Source of the DNA: Mucilaginibacter robiniae
GTDB lineage: Bacteria; Bacteroidota; Bacteroidia; Sphingobacteriales; Sphingobacteriaceae
Reading direction: 5' to 3'
NCBI RefSeq assembly: GCF_012849215.1
Contig: NZ_CP051682.1
Location: 2,790,001-2,854,000, forward strand
Length of the DNA: 64,000 nucleotides
Shown here in pieces: positions 27,328 through 36,559 of this stretch (the stretch's first letter is position 1; every line of letters starts with the position of its first letter). Under the pieces are notes generated by a model. The model was not told where the DNA came from. It saw nothing but the letters and a program-made list of their open reading frames with translations, and did not search any database. The position numbers were made by a program, and so were the translations under genes.

Positions 27328-28665
27328 ATGAAACAAATTTATATCCATTATATATTGCTGCTTGCCGTAGCACTTTCGGTGGCCTCCTGCAAGAAGTATT
27401 TAGACGAAAAACCGAATAACCAGATCGCGGCCGAAGATGCCATCGTGGATGTAGGTACCGCACGTGCTGCCATTATTGGCGCTTACGATGGCGTGCAGAA
27501 CTATTATGCCATCAATTACACCACCTTGGGCATTATGCCGGCAGATAATGTAGTTTTTAACGGTACGCTTAACCAATACCTGCAACTGGACCAAAATGCT
27601 ATACCCGCAGATAATGTAATGACCGTAGCTGCCTTTCAGGGTATTTACAAAACCATTAATGCCGTCAATAATATTATAACCCGTGTACCATCAGTAACAG
27701 ACCCGCTGCTAACTTCAACAGAAAAGAACCAGATTTTAGGTGAGGGTTATTTTATCCGCGCACTATGCTATTTTGATTTGGGCCGTGGTTGGGGCGGAGT
27801 ACAACTCGAACTCAAACCAACAACCGACATCAGCTCGATAAAAGGCATCAAACGGAGCACGCTTGACCAAACTTATGATCAGGTACTGGCTGACTTAACC
27901 CAGGCAGAGCAATTGCTCCCAGAAGATAACACCACACGTAACCGTGCACAGAAAAGTACTGTCCGTGCCCTGCGTGCGCGCTTGCATCTATACCGCAGCC
28001 AGTGGGCCGATGCTGAAACTTATGCATCGCAGGTGATCAGCAATACCAAGTACAGCCTTGTTAAGCCTTATAAAACCTTTTTTACCACACCGTTTCAAAC
28101 TACCGAATCGGTATTTGAGCTGGCTTACTCTACTAATGACCGCAATACTTTCTGGAACTTATGGTACCCGAGCTCAGCTGGCGGACAGTACACCTTAAAA
28201 CCTTCTGATGCATTGGGAGCCAAGCTCAATAATGCAGCTATAGGAGGCTCTCGCAATACATTAATAGCCGGAACCAACAGTAACGTATATGGTGTACTGT
28301 ACAACACCACTTCTACCAGTACCGATCCATCTTATCTAATACGTATTGCAGAGCTATACCTGATCAGGGCTGAGGCTAGAGCCGAGCAGAACAACCTGAC
28401 CGGTGCTGCTGCTGATTTAAACATTATCAGAAACCGAGCCGGACTGCAGCCTACCACTGCAACCACCCAAGCTGATTTATTACAGGCGATAGAAAATGAA
28501 AACAGCGTAGAGTTTGCCTTTGAGGCACACCGCTGGTTTGATTTGGTACGAACCAAGCGCGCAGGTACCGTATTGGGGCTTACCAATACCAACTACTGGT
28601 TGTTCCCGATACCGCTTTCTGATGTATTGTCTGATCCTGATGTAACACAAAACCCCGGATATTAA
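27328..28665 (+). CDS. SusD/RagB-family nutrient-binding lipoprotein
   Basis: 445 residues. A lipoprotein signal with ALSVASCKKYLDEKP (lipid-modified Cys at 21) is followed by TPR-like helices and the SusD features FIRALCYFDLGRGWGGV and a C-terminal YWLFPIPLSDV...NPGY. It is surface-exposed and caps the SusC barrel, starting 12 bases after the susC stop. It is intact, which argues that the upstream frameshift is recent or an error. Confidence 0.93.
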   Translation: MKQIYIHYILLLAVALSVASCKKYLDEKPNNQIAAEDAIVDVGTARAAIIGAYDGVQNYYAINYTTLGIMPADNVVFNGTLNQYLQLDQNAIPADNVMTVAAFQGIYKTINAVNNIITRVPSVTDPLLTSTEKNQILGEGYFIRALCYFDLGRGWGGVQLELKPTTDISSIKGIKRSTLDQTYDQVLADLTQAEQLLPEDNTTRNRAQKSTVRALRARLHLYRSQWADAETYASQVISNTKYSLVKPYKTFFTTPFQTTESVFELAYSTNDRNTFWNLWYPSSAGGQYTLKPSDALGAKLNNAAIGGSRNTLIAGTNSNVYGVLYNTTSTSTDPSYLIRIAELYLIRAEARAEQNNLTGAAADLNIIRNRAGLQPTTATTQADLLQAIENENSVEFAFEAHRWFDLVRTKRAGTVLGLTNTNYWLFPIPLSDVLSDPDVTQNPGY

Positions 28666-28686
28666 AACAACTACCCACTCATCAGC

Positions 28687-31377
28687 ATGAAAACAACTCC
28701 GTTCCAAAGGTTACTGCTTGCCTTAATGCTATTGATAGCTGCGCAGGCATCAGCTCAAAACAAGTATTATTTCCCCAAAGCTACAGCGCTGGACAGCCAC
28801 GTACCCACGCCAGAACAATTTCTGGGGTATGCTATAGGTTCCTATTATACCCGACACGAACAAGTAGTAGCCTATTTCAGAGAACTGGCCCGGGTGAGCG
28901 ACCGTGTGCATGTGCAGACCATCGGCAAAACGTATGAGCAGCGTGAACAGATCATTGTTACTATCACTTCGCCTGCGAACTACAACAGGCTAGAGCAGAT
29001 CAGGCAGGAACATTTGAGCCAGGTTGATCCGGCTAAACCAGCACTGACTACCAATTCGCCTTTGATTATCGACTTGGGTTATGGCGTGCATGGCAATGAA
29101 ACTTCCAGCACCGAAGCCAGTCTGTTAGCCGGATACTACCTCGCTGCTAGTCAAGATGCAGAAGTGCAGCGCTGGTTGAGCGAAGCCGTGATATTTATTG
29201 ATCCTTCCCTTAATCCTGACGGGCGCGACCGTGCCGCTAACTGGCACAACCAGTATCATTCATTTCCGCCTGTGGCAGATGCGTTAGATAAAGAGCATGT
29301 AGAAGGCTGGCCGATGGGGCGCACCAACCACTACTTTACAGACCTGAACCGCGATTGGCTGAACCTGGTACAGGTAGAAAGCCGTAACCGTGTAGAGTTT
29401 TTTCATAAATGGTACCCCAATGTGCAGATTGATTTTCATGAGCAGGGCACTAATGCTACCTATTACTTCGAACCTACCCCTACAAGGCATTATAGCCCTA
29501 TTATTCCGTCTTTTTTGTATGAGGAAGGTATAACACTGGCCCGATACAACGCCAAAGCTTTGGATGATATCGGCTCTTTTTACTTTACCAAAGAAGGGTA
29601 TGATAATTTGTCGCCCATTTACGGTTCTACTTATCCTAAGTTCTACGGTGCAGTAGCAGCCACCTATGAGCAGGCCAGCTCACGCGGTATTTTGCAGGAA
29701 TCAAGCAACGGGCCAGTTAGCTTTGCTTTTACCATCCGTAACCATTTAACTACCAGCTTTTCAACCATCCGCGGTGCAGTTGCCGAAAAGACTAACCTGT
29801 TTAAGGTACAGAAAGACTTCTTCAAATATGCCTTAGCACAGGGTCAGAAGAGTACCACCAAAACCTATGTTTTTGGTGACAGCAAGGACGTTAACCTGAC
29901 CCAGCAGTTTTTGAGTGTGCTGCTGCAGCATCGCATTAAAGTATATGAACTTACCGGCAACGTTACCCAGCAGGGAAAAACGTTTGAAAGGGGCAGCGCC
30001 TATGTAGTACCAGCTGCGCAACCCAACTATTTAATTGTACATTCCATTTTTGAGGAAAACATACTGCAGGATAGTGTTTATTATGATAATACCGGCTGGA
30101 GCATTATTCATGCCTATGGTCTTAAGTATGCCAAGATCGCTACTCCGGTAGCAGCAGGCAACCAGGTGACAGCCTTAAACCTGCCTAAAGGCGAAGTGGA
30201 AGGCGGAAGATCGGCTTATGCCTATGTGGTTGATTATAGCGATTATAACGCCAGCAAAGCTTTGTATGAATTGTTATTGAAAAACATACTGGTAAAAACC
30301 GCTTTTAAAACCTTTACCGCTAACACAATGGTGGGCAAGCGTTCATACGGTTACGGTTCACTGGTAATTCCGGTGGCTGCACAAACTATTTCTCCGGATT
30401 CACTTTACCGTACCCTACAGCAGGTAGCAGCCGATACCCACCTCAATGTGCTGCCTGTAGCCAGTGGTTTTAGCACCGAAGGCGTTGATTTAGGCAGCAG
30501 TAATATCCGTGCGGTACGCAAGCCCGAAGTGGCGATGGCTTTTGGTCAGGGCACCATGGCTTCGGAAGCGGGGCAGATATGGTTTTTGTTAAATCAGCAG
30601 CTCAATATGCCAGTAGCCAAACTTGATCTCACTAGCTTTCTGCGTGCATCTCTAAAAAGATATACCACCATAGTACTACCCGGAGGCAACTACACGGCTT
30701 GGGACAATGCCACAGTTGAAAAAATCAGAGCTTGGGTAAACGATGGGGGAATACTAATTACCTTCCAAACCGCTACAGCATGGGCCATACAGCAAGGATT
30801 AGTTAAGGAAAAGTTAGTTGAATCTGATATTGCAGTAAGAGGAGGAAATGCAGCCGCACCTGCGCCTGCCAACCCGGTTAATGCCCCAGCTACACCCGAA
30901 CAAAACGCCGGGAGTATTAATTTACCAGGCCCAGTGCCTTCCGGTATTGCACCTACCCGTCCAGCTCATAAAGTGCGCTTAAACTATGCCCAGCAGGAAG
31001 ATACCGAAGGCGCACGCCATATCAATGGCGCTATATTTCAATCAGATTTAGATGTTTCTCATCCAATTGCGTTTGGAGTAACCAGCCGTACGCTATATAT
31101 TAACAAGAATGGGCCTACCATATTGGTGCCCAGCGTGAATAAGTACGCTACCGTTGCACAATATACTGCTAAACCTTTTGTGAACGGCTATTCTTCTAAG
31201 GCAAATATTGGTAAGGTCGCCAATTCTGCTGCTATTATTGCCAATGCAGTAGGTAGTGGCGAAGTTATTTTGTTTGCCGATGACCCTACTTACAGAGGAT
31301 ACTGGTTAGGTACTAGCAGGTTGTTCTTGAATGCAATCTTTTTTGGAAACATGGTTGGAGGCGCAAACAGCCAATAG
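28687..31377 (+). CDS. M14-family zinc carboxypeptidase (secreted)
   Basis: 896 residues with a signal peptide (to about 20). The M14 domain occupies about 45-400. The zinc ligands are in YGVHGNETSSTEA (HxxE near 138-141) and a further His in the QIDFHEQGTNATYYFEP region, and the substrate-binding NPDGRDRAAN is present. The long C-terminal part (about 400-896) is beta/alpha and resembles a class-I-amidotransferase-like fold around TIVLPGGNY. It is 21 bases after susD, so in the same operon: a peptidase feeding the SusCD importer. Confidence 0.9.
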   Translation: MKTTPFQRLLLALMLLIAAQASAQNKYYFPKATALDSHVPTPEQFLGYAIGSYYTRHEQVVAYFRELARVSDRVHVQTIGKTYEQREQIIVTITSPANYNRLEQIRQEHLSQVDPAKPALTTNSPLIIDLGYGVHGNETSSTEASLLAGYYLAASQDAEVQRWLSEAVIFIDPSLNPDGRDRAANWHNQYHSFPPVADALDKEHVEGWPMGRTNHYFTDLNRDWLNLVQVESRNRVEFFHKWYPNVQIDFHEQGTNATYYFEPTPTRHYSPIIPSFLYEEGITLARYNAKALDDIGSFYFTKEGYDNLSPIYGSTYPKFYGAVAATYEQASSRGILQESSNGPVSFAFTIRNHLTTSFSTIRGAVAEKTNLFKVQKDFFKYALAQGQKSTTKTYVFGDSKDVNLTQQFLSVLLQHRIKVYELTGNVTQQGKTFERGSAYVVPAAQPNYLIVHSIFEENILQDSVYYDNTGWSIIHAYGLKYAKIATPVAAGNQVTALNLPKGEVEGGRSAYAYVVDYSDYNASKALYELLLKNILVKTAFKTFTANTMVGKRSYGYGSLVIPVAAQTISPDSLYRTLQQVAADTHLNVLPVASGFSTEGVDLGSSNIRAVRKPEVAMAFGQGTMASEAGQIWFLLNQQLNMPVAKLDLTSFLRASLKRYTTIVLPGGNYTAWDNATVEKIRAWVNDGGILITFQTATAWAIQQGLVKEKLVESDIAVRGGNAAAPAPANPVNAPATPEQNAGSINLPGPVPSGIAPTRPAHKVRLNYAQQEDTEGARHINGAIFQSDLDVSHPIAFGVTSRTLYINKNGPTILVPSVNKYATVAQYTAKPFVNGYSSKANIGKVANSAAIIANAVGSGEVILFADDPTYRGYWLGTSRLFLNAIFFGNMVGGANSQ

Positions 31378-31870
31378 GGCTTGTAATTAAATAAATAATG
31401 AAATATGTGTTTAAGTTGGCTGTGTTATTGAATACAGCCAACCAACAAGTGATGTGACCGAGCGGCTACGTAGGAGTTTGCAAAATCTTTAATGTCCAAA
31501 CGTAATACCTGCATTATACTGCTGCATAATATAACCTCGACGGTTTTAGAGACAATCGGCAAGTCCATGTATGCAGCTTTATAAAATAAGCCTTATATAT
31601 TCCGAAGTCCGAAAAGCAAGTCGAGCTGGAAAAAGCTAAACTCCAGAAATATGTAAACAGGTATGATGGGAATGCAAACTAATAAGTACAGGTTTCTGGA
31701 TAATCAACGGGGGCAGATGGAGTTTGAACGTTTCTAAGGAAAAGCATGATACCATGGATTATTGAAGGCGCGACTGACTGATCTACAGTAGCACTGGAAC
31801 TGATCTCCATAGGATTCGGTGATGGTTTCCAATGCTACTTTAGTTAAACAACGATGAGCTATTTATCAAA
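31378..31870. other. Decayed coding remnants; no intact gene
   Basis: Short coding-like fragments occur in different frames, for example EKQVELEKAKLQKYVNRYDG before a TAA around 31675 and KYRFLDNQRGQMEFERF before a TAA near 31737. They look like the broken end of a gene but are too short to name. Confidence 0.4.
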
Positions 31871-32446
31871 TTACTCGAAAGGAACGGCAACCGGTGCCGG
31901 TTCAGGGTCTTTTAGGATCTTAATGATCTTTTGTGCATGCTGTTGGGCGTTCCTTTTGACTTCTTCTTCGGTAAAGGCTTCCACGTTCAATGAAGCGCCA
32001 AAGAAACAGATGGGGTCTATGTAGTTCATCTGGGCATAATACGCTGTATGTTCGAGGCTCTTACAAAATTCATAAATCCTCATATGATGTTTACCCGATA
32101 GGAGGTATTCTTTTTCGGCGGCGCCAACCGTAAAACTGGGAATCAGGTTTTTGCCTTTCAGCTTATCGCCTTGAGAACCATATGCGAACTGGTAAGCAAA
32201 GACTTCATCGATCCAGTGCTTCAGGATTGCCGGTAAGTTCAGCCAGTAAAAAGGATACTGTAGCAAGATGATGCCATGCCGGAGCAGTGCTTCTTGTTCC
32301 GCCAGTACATCTATCTTGTAATCCGGATAAAGACTGTGAATATTCCGTATCTCGTGATGTTCGCTGCTGCTTTGCAGCTCTTCCATAATGGTCTTATTAG
32401 CCAGTGAGCTATTAAAACGGGGGTGTGCTAAGATGATTAATGCCAT
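31871..32446 (-). CDS. NAD(P)H oxidoreductase, flavodoxin-fold (Flavodoxin_2 / KefF-MdaB type)
   Basis: 191 residues. The fold landmarks are MALIILAHPRFNSSLANK (FMN/FAD phosphate loop), ILLQYPFYWLNLPAILKHWID (about 78-98) and the GG-less FTVGAAEKEY loop (about 120). These enzymes reduce quinones or electrophiles with NAD(P)H in the cytosol. It is divergent from an HxlR-type regulator 85 bases away with overlapping promoters, so induction by a quinone or electrophile is likely. Confidence 0.88.
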   Translation of the reverse strand: MALIILAHPRFNSSLANKTIMEELQSSSEHHEIRNIHSLYPDYKIDVLAEQEALLRHGIILLQYPFYWLNLPAILKHWIDEVFAYQFAYGSQGDKLKGKNLIPSFTVGAAEKEYLLSGKHHMRIYEFCKSLEHTAYYAQMNYIDPICFFGASLNVEAFTEEEVKRNAQQHAQKIIKILKDPEPAPVAVPFE

Positions 32447-32458
32447 ACTATAAAAATT

Positions 32459-32515
32459 ATAGTTGCAAAACTATTTAGAGCTCAGTACATTTGCAATAAC
32501 TATCAAATTAGATAG
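32459..32515. promoter_or_regulatory. Face-to-face divergent promoters with two inverted repeats
   Basis: On the plus strand TTG (32463-32465), 20 bases, TACATTTG (32486-32493) reads towards the hxlR-type gene. On the minus strand TTG (32496-32494), 20 bases, TAGTTTTG (32473-32466) reads towards the reductase. The two promoters occupy the same 34 bp. ATAGTT-N4-AACTAT (32459-32474) and CTATC-N6-GATAG (32500-32515) flank them and are likely operator sites. Confidence 0.7.
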
Positions 32516-32530
32516 GTCAAGATTTATTTT

Positions 32531-32902
32531 ATGAATTACCTTAAATGGAATGACAAGATATATCCTTGTGGCGTAAGTCTGGCCATGGATCTGTTAGGGG
32601 GAAAATGGAAGGCTGTCATCCTATATTTCCTGAAAGACGGTGAGAAGAGATATAATGAACTTCGTAAGGAAATAACAACGATCACGGAGATGACCTTAAG
32701 TCTGCAACTCAGACAAATGGAGCAGGACGGCTTGATATCCCGAATGGTACATGGTGATAAGCCACCAGTAAAGGTGGTTTATCAGTTAACCGACCTTGGC
32801 AAAACGACTATTCCTGTGTTGCTTGCCGTAAACAATTGGGGAAAGCAACTTGTCAAAGAAAAGGGTGAAATTTTAGGGGACCTGCAGATCACAGAGCCAT
32901 AG
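32531..32902 (+). CDS. HxlR-family transcriptional regulator
   Basis: 123 residues with the HxlR winged helix: CGVSLAMDLLGGKWKAVILYFLKDG (Cys near 13), then RYNELRKEI...MTLSLQLRQMEQDGLISR and the wing VVYQLTDLGKT. The conserved N-terminal Cys is a redox or electrophile sensor in some members (for example HypR, QorR). It is divergent from the flavodoxin-fold reductase, which it most likely controls. Confidence 0.92.
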   Translation: MNYLKWNDKIYPCGVSLAMDLLGGKWKAVILYFLKDGEKRYNELRKEITTITEMTLSLQLRQMEQDGLISRMVHGDKPPVKVVYQLTDLGKTTIPVLLAVNNWGKQLVKEKGEILGDLQITEP

Positions 32903-33070
32903 AAACACCTTGACGAAAAGTTCAACATTGAAACCCTGAATTGGGGGCATCTTGCTATATCATGATGTCAAAAATGCTTAAGTAAATTGGCGAAATGTCT
33001 TGACCTGAGTGAAAACTTGTACCATTAACAAATAAAGGATGGCCTAACCGCATATTAGTCACAGGGTCGG

Positions 33071-33481
33071 TCACCGGATTGACATTTGATTTTCTGCGAA
33101 TTCGATATTCGGATGGTCTGCAAGGATAGCTATAATGATCTTAAAGAATGTCGGTCCATTGCCATTCTCCAAAGCCTCTAATTGATCCTGTATTAACCGT
33201 ACATTAAAACCAGAAGGGCTTGCCAGCTTCTCTTTATAATAAGTCTTGGTTGCAGCTAAATCTAAAGCGCATTTACTCTTCTCAATGCTATGCCACAAGG
33301 GTTGAACAGGTTCCCTTTGTTTGATCTCTCCATAATTACCGTAAAGCAGGTCATTGAATGCATCAAGACTTTGTCCAATCTTCCAATTTTCATGCTGCAT
33401 GAACACGCTGTTGATTTCTTCATAAAAGGAGGTGATGTTAGTTATATGGTCTCCTTCAATAATCAGATGTTTCTTCTTATA
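33071..33481 (-). CDS. Barstar-like ribonuclease inhibitor, start codon unclear
   Basis: The open frame runs from just after a TAG at 33484-33482 to the stop at 33073-33071, about 136 residues. From the first Met (33406) it has GQSLDAFNDLLYGNYG, then ...PLWHSIEKSK..., and a helical tail to ...IILADHPNIEF-like residues, the plan of Bacteroidota 'ribonuclease inhibitor (barstar)' proteins. The 25 codons upstream of that Met still fit the family (KKKHLIIEGDHITNITSFYEE), yet contain no ATG/GTG/TTG early enough, so the gene uses a rare start (ATT or CTG) or has lost its start by mutation. No RNase toxin is adjacent: an orphan immunity gene. Confidence 0.65.
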   Translation of the reverse strand, partial: YKKKHLIIEGDHITNITSFYEEINSVFMQHENWKIGQSLDAFNDLLYGNYGEIKQREPVQPLWHSIEKSKCALDLAATKTYYKEKLASPSGFNVRLIQDQLEALENGNGPTFFKIIIAILADHPNIEFAENQMSIR

Positions 33482-33604
33482 CTACAATTAAACCTTTTGA
33501 ACCTGGCCTGATCTATCTACTTTTTATAATCCAGATGCGTACCATAGTTGAATAAACATCGGCATGCTCTACCGCATTTCTTATAAAGTGCGATATGTTA
33601 AGCA

Positions 33605-33632
33605 AAAGTCATCAGTGTTGATTGATGACTTT
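33605..33632. terminator. Hairpin terminator downstream of the dehydrogenase gene
   Basis: AAAGTCATCA (33605-33614) pairs with TGATGACTTT (33623-33632). It is 92 bases beyond the minus-strand dehydrogenase stop; the U-rich 3' arm fits minus-strand use. Confidence 0.65.
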
Positions 33633-33723
33633 CGCATTGTGGCGTTGCTAAATTTCGTACCTTAATTAATTAATCAACAAGGCGTCAATACTCAGAACAA
33701 GCAATTAATGATTTCCAGTTGAA

Positions 33724-34755
33724 TCATGCCACTTTAACAACAATCTTTCCAAACGGTCCACGATCCAGATGGTCAAGTGCTGAAAACAGATCTATAAACT
33801 CATAGACTGTATCAATAACCGGCTTAATCGCTTTACGATCCACAGCCCTTACTAAGTTTTCCAGTGCTTTGCGGCTACCAGTGCCGATCCCGTGAATGGT
33901 CACATCTTTTAACATCAGGGGCATTGCAGGCGCGCTGAGCTCGAAACCTTCCAGTGCACCGATTTGGCAAATATGGCCGCCTACAGCTACCGCCTGCACG
34001 GCCTTTGCCAGGTGCGGACCTCCGATTACTTCCAGTACATGGTTTGCACCACGATCAGCGGTGAGTTCATAAACAGCTTCTAACCAGTCTTCTCTTTTTT
34101 TGTCGATGAAATGATCGGCGCCTAGTGCTATTGCCCGCTGCTCGTTTTCAGGTCGCCCGGAAATGATGACCTCTGCACCATTGGCCTTGGCAATTTGTAG
34201 ACCGAACAACGCGACGCCGCCTGTGCTGGGAATAAGTACCGTATTACCCGCGTGAACACGAGCCCTCTCGACCAGGGCGAACCAAGCGGTAACACCTGCA
34301 CACGGAAGCGTACTTGCTTCTGCATCGTTTAATGTTTTCGGCGCTTTAACCAGCCATTTCTCCGGCATAGCCACGTATTCAGCCAGTACGCCCGGATAAA
34401 AGCCTCCTAGCGTACGATAAGCGGGGGTGCGTCCGGTACCCGGCCTGAGTCCGTCTGTCCAATCCGGCGTAAAAGTCGAAATAACACGATCGCCAATTGA
34501 CAGATGCTTTACATTTTCGCCGGTACTTATTACCTCACCTGACAAGTCAGAGCCAGGCGTAAAAGGAAAGCCAAGCGGAAGTCCCCGACCAGTCTCGATT
34601 ACCATTTTATCGCGATAATTTAATGCCACAGCGTTTACTTTTACAAGGACTTGACCAGGCGGTGGTTGTGGCACCGGAACGTCATTTAGGTGTAGCTGTT
34701 CGCGGCCGATGGCAGACATCTGCCAGCTTCTCATCATTTTAGGAATCTTATTCAT
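33724..34755 (-). CDS. Zinc-type alcohol dehydrogenase-like / quinone oxidoreductase (MDR family)
   Basis: 343 residues from the ATG at 34755 (a TTG at 34767 is less likely). The GroES-like N-domain has PPPGQVLVKVNAVALNYRD and GSDLSGEV; the Rossmann domain has AGNTVLIPSTGGVALFGLQIAKANGAEVI and ends GPFGKIVVKV. The structural-zinc Cys cluster is absent, and the GHE zinc-ligand motif is replaced by GSDLSGEV, so it is probably a zinc-independent NADPH reductase of the QOR type. It is divergent from the HxlR regulator at 34852. Confidence 0.88.
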   Translation of the reverse strand: MNKIPKMMRSWQMSAIGREQLHLNDVPVPQPPPGQVLVKVNAVALNYRDKMVIETGRGLPLGFPFTPGSDLSGEVISTGENVKHLSIGDRVISTFTPDWTDGLRPGTGRTPAYRTLGGFYPGVLAEYVAMPEKWLVKAPKTLNDAEASTLPCAGVTAWFALVERARVHAGNTVLIPSTGGVALFGLQIAKANGAEVIISGRPENEQRAIALGADHFIDKKREDWLEAVYELTADRGANHVLEVIGGPHLAKAVQAVAVGGHICQIGALEGFELSAPAMPLMLKDVTIHGIGTGSRKALENLVRAVDRKAIKPVIDTVYEFIDLFSALDHLDRGPFGKIVVKVA

Positions 34756-34798
34756 ATTTTTATGCAAAGTTCCGCCCGCAGATCTGTCCAGTCAAGAA

Positions 34799-34815
34799 TG
34801 GATAAATTTATCTAT
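34799..34815. promoter_or_regulatory. Candidate operator GATAAATTTATC
   Basis: A perfect 12-base palindrome at 34801-34812 in the divergent region between the dehydrogenase and the HxlR gene. The only assignment basis is position and symmetry. Confidence 0.4.
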
Positions 34816-34851
34816 GGTTATTGCCCGGGTGGTTTTATCTATTTTTGTGAT

Positions 34852-35205
34852 ATGGCAAATGCATACGAACGTAAAATACCCATGCTGGATTGCGGACATG
34901 ATTATATACGCCAGGTTCTGCATGGCCGGTGGAAGATAGCGCTGCTACTGCGGATTCGTAAGGGCATCGTGCGTCCGGGCGAACTAGCCCGCAGCATTCC
35001 GCAGGCTACCCGTCGCGTTCTTGATGCGCAATTAGCTGAATTAATTCGGCATGGGCTGATTTCTAAATTAGTGTACGATGAACACGTACCGCGGGTTGAA
35101 TATCATTTGACGGACCTTGGCATGTCGCTTATGACTGTGGTTGATGTAATGGGAAAGTGGGGAACAGAAAACCTTAATGAATTGCGCAAACTGGTAAATT
35201 CATAA
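34852..35205 (+). CDS. HxlR-family transcriptional regulator
   Basis: 117 residues from the ATG at 34852. A longer frame opens at 34762 but overlaps the divergent gene and control region, and HxlR proteins begin about 13 residues before the sensor-type Cys (MLDCGHDYIRQVLHGRWKIALLL). The wing (VEYHLTDLGMSL) and dimer helix follow. It probably controls the adjacent dehydrogenase. A TATTTTTG box at 34840-34847 is too close to this ATG to serve it unless the start is the ATG at 34882. Confidence 0.88.
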   Translation: MANAYERKIPMLDCGHDYIRQVLHGRWKIALLLRIRKGIVRPGELARSIPQATRRVLDAQLAELIRHGLISKLVYDEHVPRVEYHLTDLGMSLMTVVDVMGKWGTENLNELRKLVNS

Positions 35206-35847
35206 TACCCATGTATTCTATAGCGATGTTCGTTGCATAGGTCATAGCCGAAGGTAAAGTCCAGACAGTGAAGAAAGTTGGAGCGATCCCGAATCTTATT
35301 TTGTGATGTGTTTAAAATGAAAGGTGGGCTTACTGCTGAAATTAACCAGTTATCTGATGGCAAACAACCATAACAAAAATTTGAGTCTTGGAAACAGTAA
35401 CGAAAACGTTCTAATATGTTACCAGCTTTTTATAGATAGGATAAACAGAATCATAGCTATAAGTGACGGTAAACAAATGCAGTTTCGAAATCAAAGTTAG
35501 ATAACGTGTACTTTCTTTAACTTTAGTTACTACTAATTTGGTAACCAAAGCTATCCCATTAAATTCAAAATTAGCTAAATAATGAAATATCACTTTTTAG
35601 GCGAAGCATTTTTTTCAATCTTTTCGATTTTGATTCAACTTTCTGAAAATCAATCAAAAAGTTCGACTTTTGTCCGCTTCCTTCTACCCAAAAAAATAAA
35701 TAGCCTCTTAGAGAAATCTGAGAGGCTATTTTTGTTTTCGAACTAATGGTTAATATAGGTTGGTTATTAGGCGTTAGGTGCTCTTAAAAGTTCTTTAAGA
35801 ACTTTATTTATAATACATTATATGTTAGTAAATCAATTAAAGTTCAA
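35206..35847. other. Non-coding; one strong hairpin and small repeats
   Basis: No supported gene. AATAGCCTCT (35699-35708) pairs with AGAGGCTATT (35721-35730) followed by TTTG, a good terminator without an evident gene upstream of it. AAAGTTC-TTTAA-GAACTTT (35787-35805) lies just before the next gene. The unassigned terminator could end an unrecognised small RNA in about 35600-35730. Confidence 0.45.
35699..35734 (+). terminator. Orphan Rho-independent terminator
   Basis: A 10-bp perfect stem (35699-35708/35721-35730) with TTTTTG on the 3' side. Confidence 0.7.
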
Positions 35848-36467
35848 ATGAATTATAAATTTACATTATCACAATTATCTCAATTGGCCTGTTGAATAGC
35901 TGTCAGCAACAAGGGCAAAGTAACAATGAACAGATGCATTCTATAGCGGTGCACTCCACTAATGATAAAGCTGAACCGTTATTTGATACAACTGGCTTAA
36001 ATCAAGCTCCAATAAAAATTACTTCTGCAAAAATATCATCTAAATTAATTGATACTGTTGATCAGCCAGCAGACAATTTACATCATGAGGGACATTTTGG
36101 GCGATATATAACGGTAAAGATTAAATACAAAAATACTTCATCAAAACGTATTGTTGGTGCTCGCTTAAATTGGTTAATTGTAGATAAAAACGATAAACCT
36201 ACAACGGTCGGTGATGTGAAGAATGGTTTGCAGATGGGATATATGGGAACATTATCCCCAACGAACCTTACAGGCTTCAATTTAGGGATAGGTGAAACTA
36301 AAACGGATGAATGGGAATATAAAAGTAATGCTGGTGAAAAAATTAAAATTGCCTTTTCTTCAGGGGTTCAGTTTTATGATAATAAGAAATGGAAAATTGG
36401 CAAGGAACATTTAATTACTAAACAACTTCTTTTAAAATTAGACTTTGATCTAGCTGCCAAAAGTTAA
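35848..36467 (+). pseudogene. Lipoprotein with frameshifted signal peptide
   Basis: The main frame (35892-36467) starts only with a TTG in the middle of a lipobox. Upstream in that frame are IYIITIISIGLLNSC, a clear lipoprotein signal with no start codon. The ATG at 35848 (MNYK) is one frame away. One extra A in the AAA at 35857-35859 joins them as MNYKIYIITIISIGLLNSC. The mature part, about 185 residues, is a beta-sandwich resembling immunoglobulin-like or DUF-type extracellular domains (YITVKIKYKNTSSKRIVG, LGIGETKTDEW). It ends before a strong terminator. Function unknown. Confidence 0.7.
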
Positions 36468-36484
36468 AACGCCATGCTTATTAA

Positions 36485-36516
36485 GCAAAAATGGGGCGAT
36501 GTTACGCCCCATTTTT
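36485..36516 (+). terminator. Terminator of the lipoprotein gene
   Basis: AAAAATGGGGCG (36485-36496) pairs with CGCCCCATTTTT (36503-36514), T-rich 3' arm. Confidence 0.85.
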
Positions 36517-36559
36517 TGTAATACCAAGATTTATATAGTAGCTACTTCCCCTTCTTCTA

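Noticed and set aside
34840..34847. TATTTTTG as the promoter of the second HxlR gene
   Set aside because: It is only 4 bases before the best ATG and lacks a -33 element at the right distance.
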